From contig JAFECU010000311.1 in the NCBI GenBank assembly GCA_018242005.1, positions 1 through 38,110 on the forward strand: 38,110 nucleotides of DNA, read 5' to 3'. A program made the translations under genes and the position numbers. Source of the stretch: Pseudomonadota bacterium. Its GTDB lineage: Bacteria > Pseudomonadota > Gammaproteobacteria > Burkholderiales > Burkholderiaceae_C. Below, piece by piece: positions 29,126-37,649 of this stretch (positions within the stretch are counted from its first letter, which is position 1; every line of letters begins with the position of its first letter). The notes beneath the pieces were generated by a model. That model did not search any database and was not told where the DNA came from. It saw only the letters and a list, made by a program, of their open reading frames with translations.

Positions 29126-31102
29126 ATGTCCCTTCTGCCCCACCAGCTCGAACTGCTCTCCCCCGCGCGCGACGCCGACATCGGCATCGCCGCCATCGAC
29201 CATGGCGCCGACGCCGTCTACATCGGCGGCCCTGCGTTTGGCGCGCGCGCCACGGCGGGCAACGACATCCGCGAGCTGGAACGGCTGATCGCCCACGCCC
29301 ACCGCTTCAACAGCCGCATCTTCGTCACGCTCAACACCATCCTGCGCGACGACGAGCTGGAGGACGCGCGCCGCATGGCCTGGCAGGTGTACGAGGCAGG
29401 CGCGGACGCGCTCATCATTCAGGACATGGGGCTGCTGGAAATCGACCTGCCGCCCATCCAGCTGCACGCCAGCACCCAGACCGACATCCGCACGCCCGAG
29501 AAGGCGCGCTTTCTGCAGGACGCGGGCCTGTCGCAGATCGTCATTGCGCGCGAGCTCGACCTGCAGCAGATCCAGGCCATCCGCGCCGCCACCGACCCGG
29601 CCCGCACCACCATCGAGTTCTTCGTACACGGCGCGCTGTGCGTGGCCTACTCGGGCCAATGCTTCATCAGCCATGCCCACACGGGGCGCAGCGCCAACCG
29701 CGGCGACTGCAACCAGGCCTGCCGCCTGCCCTACGAGGTGCTGGACGGCGCCGGCCGCATCATCGCGCACGAAAAGCACGTGCTGTCGATGAAGGACAAC
29801 AACCAGTCTGACAACCTGCGCGCCCTCATCGACGCCGGCGTGCGCAGCTTCAAGATCGAGGGCCGCTACAAGGACTTAGGGTATGTGAAGAACATCACGG
29901 CCCATTACCGCAAACTGCTCGATGAGATCGTCGAGGAAGGCGCATACACGCGCGCATCGAGCGGCCGCACCACGTTCAGCTTTACGCCCGACCCGGACCA
30001 GAACTTCAACCGCGAGTTCACCGATTACTTCGTCAATGGCCGCCAGCAGGACATAGGAGCCTTCGACACGCCCAAGCAACCGGGCCGCGCCATAGGCTGG
30101 GTCACGCAGCTGGGCGACAAGTGGTTCGAGCTCGAGGTGAGCGACAAGGCCATGGTGCTGCACAACGGCGACGGTCTGTGCTACTGGGATCTGCAGAAGG
30201 AACTGGTGGGCGTGCACATCAACCGCGCCGAATGCGTGAGTGCCAAGAAGGGCATCTGGCGCGTCTTCCCCAAGGACGACATCGCCGGCTTCAAAGATCT
30301 GCGCAAGGGCCTGGAGATCAACCGCAACCGCGACATGGACTGGGTGCGCACCCTGGACAAGAAGTCCAGCGACCGACGCATTGGCCTGTGGGCCCAGCTG
30401 GCAGAGACCGCCGACGGTTTTGCACTGACGCTGACCGATGAGGACGGCTTCATCGGCAGCGCCGCGATCACGCAGCCGCACCGGCCGGCAACCGACGCCG
30501 TTCAAGCCGAAGCCACGCTGCGCGAGCAGCTCGGTCGCTTTGGTGCCACCATTTTTGCCGTGCACGACGTCGCGTTGCAGCTCTCCCAACCCTGGTTCGT
30601 GCCCGCCTCGGCGCTGAACCAGCTGCGCCGCGAGGCCGTGGCCGCGCTCGAGGACGCGCGCGCCAAGGGCTTCATCCGCCTGCCGCGCGCCCTGCCCGTG
30701 GAGCCCCCCGCGCCCTTCCCCGAGGACACGCTCACCTACCTGGCCAACGTCTTCAACCACAAGGCGCATGACTTTTATGTGAAGCACGGCGTGAAGGTGA
30801 TTGCCGCCGCCTACGAGTCGAAAGAGGAGGAAGGCGAGGTCAGCCTGATGATCACCAAGCACTGCGTGCGCTACAGCATGAGCCTGTGCCCCAAGCAGGC
30901 CAAGGGAGTCATAGGCGTCAAGGGCACCATCCGCGCCGAGCCGCTGCAGCTCATCAACGGCAAGGAAAAGCTGACCCTGCGCTTTGACTGCAAGCCCTGC
31001 GAGATGCATGTGGTCGGCAAGATGAAGAAGTCGGTCATCAACCAGCACCTCAAGGACATGCGGGAACAGCCCCTGCAGTTCTACCGCACTCGGCCCACAT
31101 AG
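29126..31102 (+). CDS. rlhA: 23S rRNA 5-hydroxycytidine synthase (U32 peptidase family, YdcP-like)
   Basis: A 658-residue member of the U32 family, matching E. coli YdcP/RlhA in length and through the C-terminal half, not the shorter YegQ. RlhA hydroxylates C2501 of 23S rRNA using prephenate-derived chemistry and an iron-sulfur cluster. It starts LPHQLELLSPARDADIG; the cluster cysteines lie in GALCVAYSGQCFISHAHTG and RGDCNQACRLPYE. SFKIEGRYKDLGYVKNITAHYR is highly conserved, and the C-terminal domain carries MITKHCVRYSMSLCPKQAK and FDCKPCEMHVVGKMK, with further cysteines. A longer frame upstream is not used. The substrate assignment rests on homology. Confidence 0.9.
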   Translation: MSLLPHQLELLSPARDADIGIAAIDHGADAVYIGGPAFGARATAGNDIRELERLIAHAHRFNSRIFVTLNTILRDDELEDARRMAWQVYEAGADALIIQDMGLLEIDLPPIQLHASTQTDIRTPEKARFLQDAGLSQIVIARELDLQQIQAIRAATDPARTTIEFFVHGALCVAYSGQCFISHAHTGRSANRGDCNQACRLPYEVLDGAGRIIAHEKHVLSMKDNNQSDNLRALIDAGVRSFKIEGRYKDLGYVKNITAHYRKLLDEIVEEGAYTRASSGRTTFSFTPDPDQNFNREFTDYFVNGRQQDIGAFDTPKQPGRAIGWVTQLGDKWFELEVSDKAMVLHNGDGLCYWDLQKELVGVHINRAECVSAKKGIWRVFPKDDIAGFKDLRKGLEINRNRDMDWVRTLDKKSSDRRIGLWAQLAETADGFALTLTDEDGFIGSAAITQPHRPATDAVQAEATLREQLGRFGATIFAVHDVALQLSQPWFVPASALNQLRREAVAALEDARAKGFIRLPRALPVEPPAPFPEDTLTYLANVFNHKAHDFYVKHGVKVIAAAYESKEEEGEVSLMITKHCVRYSMSLCPKQAKGVIGVKGTIRAEPLQLINGKEKLTLRFDCKPCEMHVVGKMKKSVINQHLKDMREQPLQFYRTRPT

Positions 31103-31501
31103 CACAGCCTTTTCAGAACTTGCGCCCTGGCTAAAAGCACCCCAGGCACAGCACTGTAGGTGGCCTTGTAGAGGGATGCGATGCTGACGGGCAGGCGCGC
31201 GCCCCTCCCCCGCTCCATTGCCCCCCTTGGTGTCGACCGTCGTCGCCGGGACCGCGACTCTTTCCTGAGACGCCGCGTTGTGCGGCATGCTGCGCCGCCG
31301 GACAAAGGCCCCACCCGAGGCTGGCCGCAGGAACGGCGGCGAAGGGAAACTTGATAAAGTTGCGCCGATTTTTCATGGAGTGCGGCCGTTGCGCTGAATG
31401 TCAATGGAACGCATTCCGGAAGTCAATTTTTAAAACTGGAATCAATAGCATTTCAGTTTGTTATTACCAAAACACCTGAAACACACCAAGGATCTCCCGT
31501 C
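31103..31501. other. Gene-poor stretch between rlhA and yggX, possible Tat-signal remnant
   Basis: This 399-base gap contains no intact gene I can support. On the minus strand at 31376-31131 an 81-codon frame starts [20 protein letters not shown], which looks like a twin-arginine signal peptide, but the sequence after about 30 residues becomes incoherent across all frames. It could be the decayed 5' end of an exported protein gene. The last 130 bases (31370-31500) are AT-rich and should contain the yggX promoter; AAGGA lies just before its ATG. Confidence 0.4.
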
Positions 31502-31774
31502 ATGGCACGCACCGTCCACTGCATCAAGCTCGGCAAGGAAGCCGAAGGCCTCGACTTCCCCCCCTACCCTGGCGAGCTGGGCAAGCGCATTTATGAAAAC
31601 GTGAGCAAGCAGGCCTGGGGCGAATGGCTCAAGCACCAGACCATGCTGGTCAACGAGAACCGCCTGAACCTGGCCGACGCCCGCGCCCGCCAATACCTGG
31701 CCCGCCAAATGGAAAACCATTTCTTTGGCAGCGGCGCAGACGCTGCGGCGGGCTATGTCCCGCCCAGCGCGTAA
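31502..31774 (+). CDS. yggX: Probable Fe(2+)-trafficking/oxidative damage protection protein
   Basis: A 90-residue YggX protein, which protects iron-sulfur clusters and may hand on iron. Family features are [61 protein letters not shown] and the terminal [31 protein letters not shown] before the ATG gives a usable ribosome site. The last 17 codons and stop are repeated exactly 93 bases downstream in the same frame, and the same region takes part in a large inverted repeat, so the 3' end has been rearranged. It lies alone between rlhA and the channel gene. Confidence 0.95.
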   Translation: MARTVHCIKLGKEAEGLDFPPYPGELGKRIYENVSKQAWGEWLKHQTMLVNENRLNLADARARQYLARQMENHFFGSGADAAAGYVPPSA

Positions 31775-31802
31775 CGCAGTGCAGCGCTGCAAGAAATGGT
31801 TT
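31715..31802. repeat. Large inverted repeat at the yggX 3' end
   Basis: AAACCATTTCTT then GCAGCG at 31715-31734 is matched by CGCTGCAAGAAATGGTTT at 31785-31802, giving 18-bp arms with a two-base bulge. The enclosed part holds two further stems (GCAGCG/CGCTGC and GGCGGG/CCCGCC). Its RNA would fold strongly over the yggX stop codon and may serve as the gene's 3' structure. Confidence 0.7.
31722..31774 (+). repeat. 53-bp direct repeat, unit 1 (yggX 3' end)
   Basis: Identical to 31815-31867. Unit 1 encodes the YggX C-terminus from FFGSG through the TAA stop. Confidence 0.85.
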
Positions 31803-31814
31803 CGCTAAAACATC

Positions 31815-31867
31815 TCTTTGGCAGCGGCGCAGACGCTGCGGCGGGCTATGTCCCGCCCAGCGCGTAA
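31815..31867 (+). repeat. 53-bp direct repeat, unit 2 (copy of yggX 3' end)
   Basis: Perfect copy of 31722-31774, displaced by 93 bases (31 codons), so it stays in the yggX frame. With its upstream bases it forms a mini frame from an ATG at 31794 that ends [17 protein letters not shown]; there is no sign it is independently translated. Confidence 0.85.
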
Positions 31868-31964
31868 GCCACAGAGTCCCACCCCAGCCCGCCCTGCCGC
31901 CACACTGCAGACGCACGAGGCGGCATCTTTTTTGCGCACCACCCACTTGAGGGAGATTCCCCAC

Positions 31965-32630
31965 GTGCTTCCTTCGGTCTCCCTGCTGGAGTCGTTCCAG
32001 GCCACGCAGATGAGCTTCATGCTCGCGATCTACCTGCTGGCCATCACGGCCGAGGCCATGTCCGGGGCCCTGGCGGCCGGGCGGCGCAACATGGACATCT
32101 TCGGCGTGTCGGTGATCGCCTTCGTCACCGCGCTGGGCGGCGGCACGATACGCGACATGGTGCTCGGCCATTACCCGCTGGGCTGGACGCAGCACCCCGA
32201 ATACGTGTACCTGGTGATCGCCGCCGGCCTGCTGACCACCGTGGTCGCGCGCTTCATGATCCACCTCAAGCGGGTGTTCCTGCTGCTCGACGCCCTGGGG
32301 CTGATCGCCTTCTCGCTCATCGGCTGCAACGTGGCGCTGGAGCTGGCCTACCCCAACGTCGTAGTCGTGATGGCCGGCATGATCACCGGCATCAGCGGCG
32401 GCATTCTGCGCGACGTGCTGTGCAACCAGGTGCCCGTGGTGTTCCGGCGCGAGCTCTACGCCAGCGTGTCCCTGGCCGTGTGCCTGCTGTTCCTCGCACT
32501 GCGCACCTGGGACGTCAACCACAACCTGACCACCGCCGTGTGCTTCGTCGGCGGGCTGGCGCTGCGGCTGGCGGCCATACGCTGGCGGTGGCGGCTACCC
32601 GTTTTCTCGTACCAGCAGCGCTGGGAATGA
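31965..32630 (+). CDS. Trimeric intracellular cation channel family protein (UPF0126)
   Basis: A 221-residue inner-membrane protein of the prokaryotic TRIC group, formerly UPF0126 (YicG-like). About seven hydrophobic helices are visible, arranged as an inverted pair of three-helix bundles. Each half has the family glycine motif: ALGGGTIRDMVLGHYPLGW and GISGGILRDVLCNQVPVVF. Bacterial members conduct K+ or Na+ in vitro; the physiological role is unclear. I chose the GTG start because GAGGGAG lies 7 bases before it; the open frame extends back into the yggX repeat, but those codons are not family-like. mnmC starts 12 bases downstream, suggesting cotranscription. Confidence 0.92.
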   Translation: MLPSVSLLESFQATQMSFMLAIYLLAITAEAMSGALAAGRRNMDIFGVSVIAFVTALGGGTIRDMVLGHYPLGWTQHPEYVYLVIAAGLLTTVVARFMIHLKRVFLLLDALGLIAFSLIGCNVALELAYPNVVVVMAGMITGISGGILRDVLCNQVPVVFRRELYASVSLAVCLLFLALRTWDVNHNLTTAVCFVGGLALRLAAIRWRWRLPVFSYQQRWE

Positions 32631-32642
32631 TGGCCTTGCCCC

Positions 32643-34514
32643 ATGTCTGATTCCGTGTCCTGGCTGCCCGACGGCACGCCGTTTAGCAACCGATTTGGCG
32701 ACCGCTACCACGGCGAGCAGGGCCTGACCCAGGCGCGCGAAGTGTTCGTGCACGGCTGCGGCCTGCCCCAGGCCTGGGCCGGCGCGCAGCAATGGCGCAT
32801 CCTGGAGACGGGCTTTGGCCTCGGGCTGAACTTTCTCACCACCTGGGCCGCCTGGCGCGCCGATCCCCAGCGCCCACGGTTGCTGCATTTCGTGTCGCTC
32901 GAGGCCTGGCCGGTCACGGCGGACGACCTGCTGCGCTCGGCCCGTCGCTATCCCGACCTGCTGCCGTTGGCGCAAGAGCTGCTCGCCCAGTACTGGGGCC
33001 TGCTGCCCGGCGTGCACCGCCTGTGGTTCGATGATGGCCGCGTGCTGCTGACGCTGTGCGTGGGTGACGCCCAATCGCTCATGCGCCAGCAGCTGTGGGA
33101 GGTCGATTCCGTCTACCTGGACGGCTTCAACCCCCAGCGCAACCCCGAGATCTGGGGCATGGAGACCCTCAAGGCCATGGCGCGCCACTGCCGCCGCGGC
33201 ACACGCCTGGCCACCTGGACGGTGGCGCGCAGCGTCATGGACGCACTCACGCAATGCGGCTTTCAGGTCAGCAAGGTGCCCGGCCTGCCCCCGAAGCGCG
33301 ACAACCTGCAGGCCGTTTTCGACCCGAACTGGCAGCCGCGCAGCCGCCGCCAGGCGCCCGAGTTTCCGCGGCCCGCGCGCTGCCTGGTGCTGGGCGCCGG
33401 CCTGGCTGGAGCCACCGCCGCGGCCAGCCTTGCGCGCCGCGGCTGGCAGGTGACGGTACTGGACGCCGCTGCCACGCCCGCAGCCGGCGCATCGGGCCTG
33501 CCCGCCGGGCTGTTTGCGCCCCACCTCTCGCCCGACGACAACCTGTTTGCCCGCGTCTCGCGCGCCGGCGTGCGCGCCATGCTGCAGCAGTCCGCCGCAC
33601 TCTTGCAGGCGGGCGTGGACTGGAACCCGGCCGGCGTGCTCGAGCGCCGCCCCGCGGGCCAGCTGGGCCTGCCCGCCGACTGGCACGACGGCCCAGGCAG
33701 CGACTGGAGCCTGCCCGCCGATGGCGCGCGCCTTGCCGCCGCCGGCCTGCCGGCCGACGCCAGCGCCTGCTGGCACGCACGCGCGGGCTGGGTGCGGCCG
33801 GCGCGCTTCATCGCCCGTCTGCTGGAGCAGCCCGGAATCACCTGGCGCCCGAACAGCGCCGTGGCCCGGCTGGTGCGCAACACCAGCGGCCTCTGGCAGG
33901 CGCTGGACCGTGACGGCAATCCGCTGGCCGAGGTCGATCTGGTGGTGCTGGCCACCGGCCCCGCCAGCAACAGCCTGCTGGCCCCGCTGGGCGTGGCGCC
34001 GCTGCCGCTGCAACCCGTGCGTGGCCAGATGTCCTGGGGACTGCAGCCCGCCGCGGCCCAGGGCCTGCCGGCCTTTGCCGTGAACGGCGGCGGCGCGCTC
34101 ATGGCCCATGTGCCCTGCGAAGAGGGGCTCGCCTGGCATATGGGCGCGACCTTCGAGCGCGATGTGGACAGGCTACCCATGACGGCCGAAGAGCAGGCCG
34201 CCGCCCACGACCACAACTGGCAGCGCCTCAAGGCCCTCGTGCCGCAGGCCGCGCCCACGCTGCGGCCGGCCTTCGAGGGCGGACAGGGCCTGCGCGCCTG
34301 GGCCGGCGTGCGCTGCACGGCGCACGACCGCATGCCCATCGTCGGCCCCATAGCGCCCGCCGCCCTGCCCGGCCTGTGGATCAGCACCGCCATGGGCGCG
34401 CGCGGCCTCACGCGTGCCGTGCTCTGCGCCGAGCTGCTGGCCGCCCGCCTCATGGGCGAACCCCTGCCCGTGGAGGCCAAGCTGGCCCATGCCATGGGCA
34501 GCGAACGGCTGTAG
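32643..34514 (+). CDS. mnmC: Bifunctional tRNA 5-methylaminomethyl-2-thiouridine biosynthesis protein
   Basis: MnmC completes mnm5s2U34 in tRNAs for Lys, Glu and Gln. The 623 residues contain both enzymes. The N-terminal methyltransferase (MnmD) has the SAM site WRILETGFGLGLNFLTTW and the acidic catalytic segment VYLDGFNPQRNPEIWG. From about residue 245 the FAD-dependent oxidase (MnmC1) begins with RCLVLGAGLAGATAAASLARR, followed by ASGLPAGLFAPHLS and ending with RCTAHDRMPIVGPIA and WISTAMGARGLTRAVL. The start gives the expected N-terminus WLPDGTPFSNRFGDRYH. The partner MnmEG genes are not in the window. Confidence 0.95.
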   Translation: MSDSVSWLPDGTPFSNRFGDRYHGEQGLTQAREVFVHGCGLPQAWAGAQQWRILETGFGLGLNFLTTWAAWRADPQRPRLLHFVSLEAWPVTADDLLRSARRYPDLLPLAQELLAQYWGLLPGVHRLWFDDGRVLLTLCVGDAQSLMRQQLWEVDSVYLDGFNPQRNPEIWGMETLKAMARHCRRGTRLATWTVARSVMDALTQCGFQVSKVPGLPPKRDNLQAVFDPNWQPRSRRQAPEFPRPARCLVLGAGLAGATAAASLARRGWQVTVLDAAATPAAGASGLPAGLFAPHLSPDDNLFARVSRAGVRAMLQQSAALLQAGVDWNPAGVLERRPAGQLGLPADWHDGPGSDWSLPADGARLAAAGLPADASACWHARAGWVRPARFIARLLEQPGITWRPNSAVARLVRNTSGLWQALDRDGNPLAEVDLVVLATGPASNSLLAPLGVAPLPLQPVRGQMSWGLQPAAAQGLPAFAVNGGGALMAHVPCEEGLAWHMGATFERDVDRLPMTAEEQAAAHDHNWQRLKALVPQAAPTLRPAFEGGQGLRAWAGVRCTAHDRMPIVGPIAPAALPGLWISTAMGARGLTRAVLCAELLAARLMGEPLPVEAKLAHAMGSERL

Positions 34515-34570
34515 CGCCCCGATAAGCAACACCCCTCGACCCCGGCGCAGGCCGCGCCAGGGCTTGTGCA

Positions 34571-34590
34571 TAAGCTTATTCGCATAAGGG
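34571..34590 (+). promoter_or_regulatory. CysB-like binding site upstream of the sulfur assimilation operon
   Basis: CTTATTCGCATAAGGG contains the inverted pair CTTAT/ATAAG and resembles half-sites bound by the LysR-type regulators CysB/Cbl. It lies in an AT-rich 128-base gap, about 55 bases before the first gene of the operon, a suitable position for activation. A promoter hexamer pair is not clear. Confidence 0.5.
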
Positions 34591-34642
34591 AAGCACAAAA
34601 CAATAGTTTGAACTCATAAGCCGCACTTCTACAGTCGCGGCC

Positions 34643-35446
34643 ATGCCTGATTTCGCCTTCATCCTCGCTGGTTTTGCCGTCGGCCTCATCGTGGGGCTGA
34701 CGGGCGTGGGTGGCGGCTCGCTGATGACGCCCATCCTGATCTTCTTCTTCGGCGTCAAACCCTACCTGGCCGTGGGCACGGACCTGCTGTTTGCGGCCTT
34801 CACCAAGTTCGGCGGCACCGTGAGCCTGGCGCGCCAGCGCCTCGTGCCCTGGCGCGTGGTGGCCCTGCTGTGCGCGGGCAGCATCCCGGCCGCGCTGGCC
34901 GCCCTGTGGGCGCTGCGCCACATGGGGCCCGACAGCGCCGCCGCCCAGCGCCTCATGACCAGCACCCTGGGCGTGGCCCTGCTGCTGACGGCCGCGGCCA
35001 CCTTCTACAAGGTGCTGGTGTTCTCGCCCGAGCGCGCGGCCGCCGAGGCCGCACGCCGCAGCGCCCAGTTTGCCCACGCCAGCGCGCCACGCCACTGGAG
35101 CCTGCCCGTACTGCTGGGCGCGGTCATCGGCCTGCTGGTCACCTTCACCTCGGTGGGCGCGGGCGCGATCGGCGTGTCGGTGCTGCTGCTCGTCTTCCCG
35201 CACCTGCCGCTGCCGCGCATCATCGCCGCCGACATTGCCTATGCCGTGCCGCTGACCCTGGTCGCGGGCCTGGGCCATGCGCCCCTGGGCTCGGCCGCCT
35301 GGCCGCCGCTTGCGCAGCTCCTCATCGGGTCGCTGCCGGGTATCCGGCTCGGCTCGCGCCTGGTCAGCCGCACACCCGAGCGCCTGATTCGCTCCATTCT
35401 TTCCGTGCTGCTCGCCTGGGCGGGCGCAAAACTTGTTCTCGTTTGA
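34643..35446 (+). CDS. TauE/SafE family sulfur-related permease
   Basis: A 267-residue inner-membrane protein (formerly DUF81) with about eight hydrophobic helices in two similar halves. The first starts ILAGFAVGLIVGLTGVGGGSLMTP and the second LLGAVIGLLVTFTSVGAGAIG, the paired glycine-rich motifs of the TauE/SafE family. Members move sulfite, sulfoacetate or related anions. Being first in an operon with sulfite reductase and cysH suggests uptake or export of an inorganic sulfur anion; the substrate and direction are inferred. It ends nine bases before the cysI start. Confidence 0.9.
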   Translation: MPDFAFILAGFAVGLIVGLTGVGGGSLMTPILIFFFGVKPYLAVGTDLLFAAFTKFGGTVSLARQRLVPWRVVALLCAGSIPAALAALWALRHMGPDSAAAQRLMTSTLGVALLLTAAATFYKVLVFSPERAAAEAARRSAQFAHASAPRHWSLPVLLGAVIGLLVTFTSVGAGAIGVSVLLLVFPHLPLPRIIAADIAYAVPLTLVAGLGHAPLGSAAWPPLAQLLIGSLPGIRLGSRLVSRTPERLIRSILSVLLAWAGAKLVLV

Positions 35447-35455
35447 TACCCCACC

Positions 35456-37234
35456 ATGTACCAATACACCGACTTCGACAAGCAATTCGTCAAGCTGCGC
35501 GCCCAGCAGTTCCGCGACCAATTGGAGCGCTGGCAGCGCGGCGAGCTCACCGACGAGCAGATGCTGCCGCTGCGCCTGCAAAACGGCTGGTACATCCAGC
35601 GCTACGCGCCCATGGCGCGCATCGCCGTACCCTATGGCGAGATCAGCAGCCTGCAGCTGCGCACGCTGGGCCGCATCGCACGCGAATACGACCAGCCCAG
35701 CCCTGAGCTGCTGGCCCACGCCCAGGCGACACAGGATGCCCTGGAAGCCAGCCAACCCGGCGCCACGCTGGCCGCCGCGCCCTTGAAGTACGGCTACGGC
35801 CACTTCAGCACGCGCACCAACTGCCAGTTCAACTGGATTCCGATCACCAAGGCCGCCGACGTGATGGATCTGCTCGCCAGCGTGCACATGCATGGCATTC
35901 AGACCAGCGGCAACGACATCCGCAACATCACCTGCGATGCGCTCGAAGGCATTGCCGAGGACGGCATCGTGGACTGCCGCCCCTTTGCCGAAATCACCCG
36001 CCAGTGGAGCTCGCTGCACCCCGAGTTCAGCTACCTGCCGCGCAAGTTCAAGATCGCCTTCAACGGCGCCGTGGAGGACCGCGCCGCCATCGGCTGGTAC
36101 GACATCGGCCTGCAGGCGCTCAAGAACGAGGCCGGTGAGGTGGGCTTCACCGTCAAGGTGGGCGGCGGCATGGGGCGCACGCCCATCGTGGGCACGGTGG
36201 TGCGCGAGTTCCTGCCCTGGGCGGAGCTGCTCAACTACATCGAGGCCATCGTGCGCGTCTACAACGGCTATGGCCGGCGCGACAACAAGTGGAAGGCGCG
36301 CATCAAGATTCTGGTCAAGAGCGAGGGCCAGGGCTTCATCGACGCGGTGGAGAAGGAATACCGCGACATCGTCGAGCTCGACGGCGCGCCGCACCGCATC
36401 ACCCAGGCCGAGCTCGATCGCGTGACCAGTCACTTCGTCGTGCCCGAGCTCAAGCCCGCCAACCTGCCCAGCAAAGTCGATCCCCAGGGCCAGCTCTACC
36501 GGCGCTGGCTGGCGCAGAACGTGCGCGGCCACCGCCTGCCGGGCATGAAGACCGTGACCCTGTCGTTCAAGCGCGTGGGCTTTGCCCCGGGCGACGCCGA
36601 CGCCGACACGCTCGACGCCCTGGCCCAGCTGGCCGAGCAGTTCAGCGCGGGCGAGGCGCGCCTGACGCACGAGCAGAACCTGCTGCTGCCCTGGGTGTTC
36701 GAGAGCGACCTGCCCGCGCTGTACGAGGCGGCGCGCAAGCTGGGGCTGGCGCAGCCCAACATTGGCCTCTTGACCGACATGATCGCCTGCCCGGGCGGGG
36801 ATTTCTGCTCGCTGGCCAATGCGCGCTCGCTGCACATTGCCGCCGCCGTGACCGAGCGCTACCAGGACCTGGACGAGCTGTTCGACATCGGCCCCATCGA
36901 CCTGCACATGAGCGGCTGCATCAACAGCTGCGGCCACCACCACAGCGGCCATATCGGCATCCTGGGCGTGGACAAGGACGGCAAGGAGTGGTACCAGATC
37001 ACGCTCGGCGGCGCCGACGGCACGGCCTTGTCCGGCCCCGCCATTGGCGGCAAGGTCGTCGGCCCGGCGTTCACCGCGGCCGAGGTGCCGGGCGTGATCG
37101 AGGCGCTGCTCGACACCTACCGCGAACTGCGCCACCCGGGCGAATTTTTCATCGACGCCCTGCGCCGCATCGGCCACGACCCCTTCAAGCAGGCCGCCAA
37201 CGCCGCGCGCCACGCCAAGGCCGAAGCCCTGTAA
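35456..37234 (+). CDS. cysI: Sulfite reductase hemoprotein (nitrite/sulfite reductase beta component)
   Basis: Siroheme and 4Fe-4S enzyme of 592 residues that reduces sulfite to sulfide for cysteine synthesis. It has the two ferredoxin-like repeats (SSLQLRTLGRIAREY onward and VTLSFKRVGFAPGDAD). Cluster and siroheme ligands are Cys445 and Cys451 (IACPGGDFCSLANA) and Cys488 and Cys492 (SGCINSCGHHHSGHIG). The siroheme-binding arginines lie in YGHFSTRTNCQFNWI and the QTSGNDIRNI segment. No CysJ flavoprotein is present beside it, so the electron donor is probably ferredoxin or another reductase encoded elsewhere. DUF934 follows after 19 bases. Confidence 0.95.
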   Translation: MYQYTDFDKQFVKLRAQQFRDQLERWQRGELTDEQMLPLRLQNGWYIQRYAPMARIAVPYGEISSLQLRTLGRIAREYDQPSPELLAHAQATQDALEASQPGATLAAAPLKYGYGHFSTRTNCQFNWIPITKAADVMDLLASVHMHGIQTSGNDIRNITCDALEGIAEDGIVDCRPFAEITRQWSSLHPEFSYLPRKFKIAFNGAVEDRAAIGWYDIGLQALKNEAGEVGFTVKVGGGMGRTPIVGTVVREFLPWAELLNYIEAIVRVYNGYGRRDNKWKARIKILVKSEGQGFIDAVEKEYRDIVELDGAPHRITQAELDRVTSHFVVPELKPANLPSKVDPQGQLYRRWLAQNVRGHRLPGMKTVTLSFKRVGFAPGDADADTLDALAQLAEQFSAGEARLTHEQNLLLPWVFESDLPALYEAARKLGLAQPNIGLLTDMIACPGGDFCSLANARSLHIAAAVTERYQDLDELFDIGPIDLHMSGCINSCGHHHSGHIGILGVDKDGKEWYQITLGGADGTALSGPAIGGKVVGPAFTAAEVPGVIEALLDTYRELRHPGEFFIDALRRIGHDPFKQAANAARHAKAEAL

Positions 37235-37253
37235 ACCTCCCCCGAGAAATACT

Positions 37254-37649
37254 ATGAAAATAATAGCTGCCAGCGCTCTACAGACAAGCGCTAGTGCCGA
37301 AAAAACCTTGCAAATTGCCAACGACGCCAACCTGGCCGATCTGGCCGCCAGCGGCGCGCTCGAAGGCGTGGAGCGCATCGAACTGCAATTCCCCAAGTTC
37401 ACCGACGGCCGCGCCTACAGCCAGGCCCTGCTGCTGCGCCGGCGCTACAAGTTCGCGGGCGACATCCGCGCCACGGGCGACGTGCTGATCGACCAGCTCG
37501 TGCACATGCACCGCAGTGGTTTTTCCAGCGCCGTGCTGGCCGAGGGCGTGGACGCGGCGGCCGCCCAGCGCCAGTTCGAGCGTTTTGCCGCCTTCTACCA
37601 GGGCGACGTGCTCGAGCCCCGCCCGCTGTTTGCCAGGGAGGCCGCATGA
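37254..37649 (+). CDS. DUF934 protein of the sulfite reductase operon
   Basis: A 131-residue soluble protein. The DUF934 core is ERIELQFPKFTDGRAYSQALLLRRRYKF, then GDIRATGDVLIDQLVHMHRSGFSS. DUF934 genes regularly sit between cysI and cysH in beta- and alphaproteobacteria; a role as an accessory or electron-transfer helper for sulfite reduction is suspected but not shown. It is shorter than many homologues of about 160 residues, and the N-terminal codons MKIIAASALQTSASAEK are provided by a copy of the dispersed palindromic repeat. The start is thus inside repeat DNA. The stop overlaps the cysH start (ATGA). Confidence 0.9.
   Translation: MKIIAASALQTSASAEKTLQIANDANLADLAASGALEGVERIELQFPKFTDGRAYSQALLLRRRYKFAGDIRATGDVLIDQLVHMHRSGFSSAVLAEGVDAAAAQRQFERFAAFYQGDVLEPRPLFAREAA
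37257..37306 (+). repeat. Dispersed palindromic repeat at the DUF934 N-terminus
   Basis: Reads AATAGCTGCCAGCGCTCTAC then AAGCGCTAGTGCCGAAAAAA, close to the copy at 6527 in the same orientation and reading register (IIAASALQTSASAEK here, LIAASALSISAAAK there). It begins immediately after the ATG. Confidence 0.78.

Noticed and set aside
31440-31480. AATCAATAGCATTTCAG upstream of yggX as a repeat copy
   Set aside because: No paired arms; simply AT-rich promoter DNA.
34544-34558. GGCGC/GCGCC stem after mnmC as a terminator
   Set aside because: The stem is only five pairs and no T-run follows.
33263-37402. A 1379-codon open frame antisense to mnmC, the TauE/SafE gene and cysI
   Set aside because: Long antisense frames are expected in very GC-rich genes. 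It spans several well-supported genes and an intergenic promoter, and its composition is the usual reverse-frame His/Gln/Arg/Gly-rich type.
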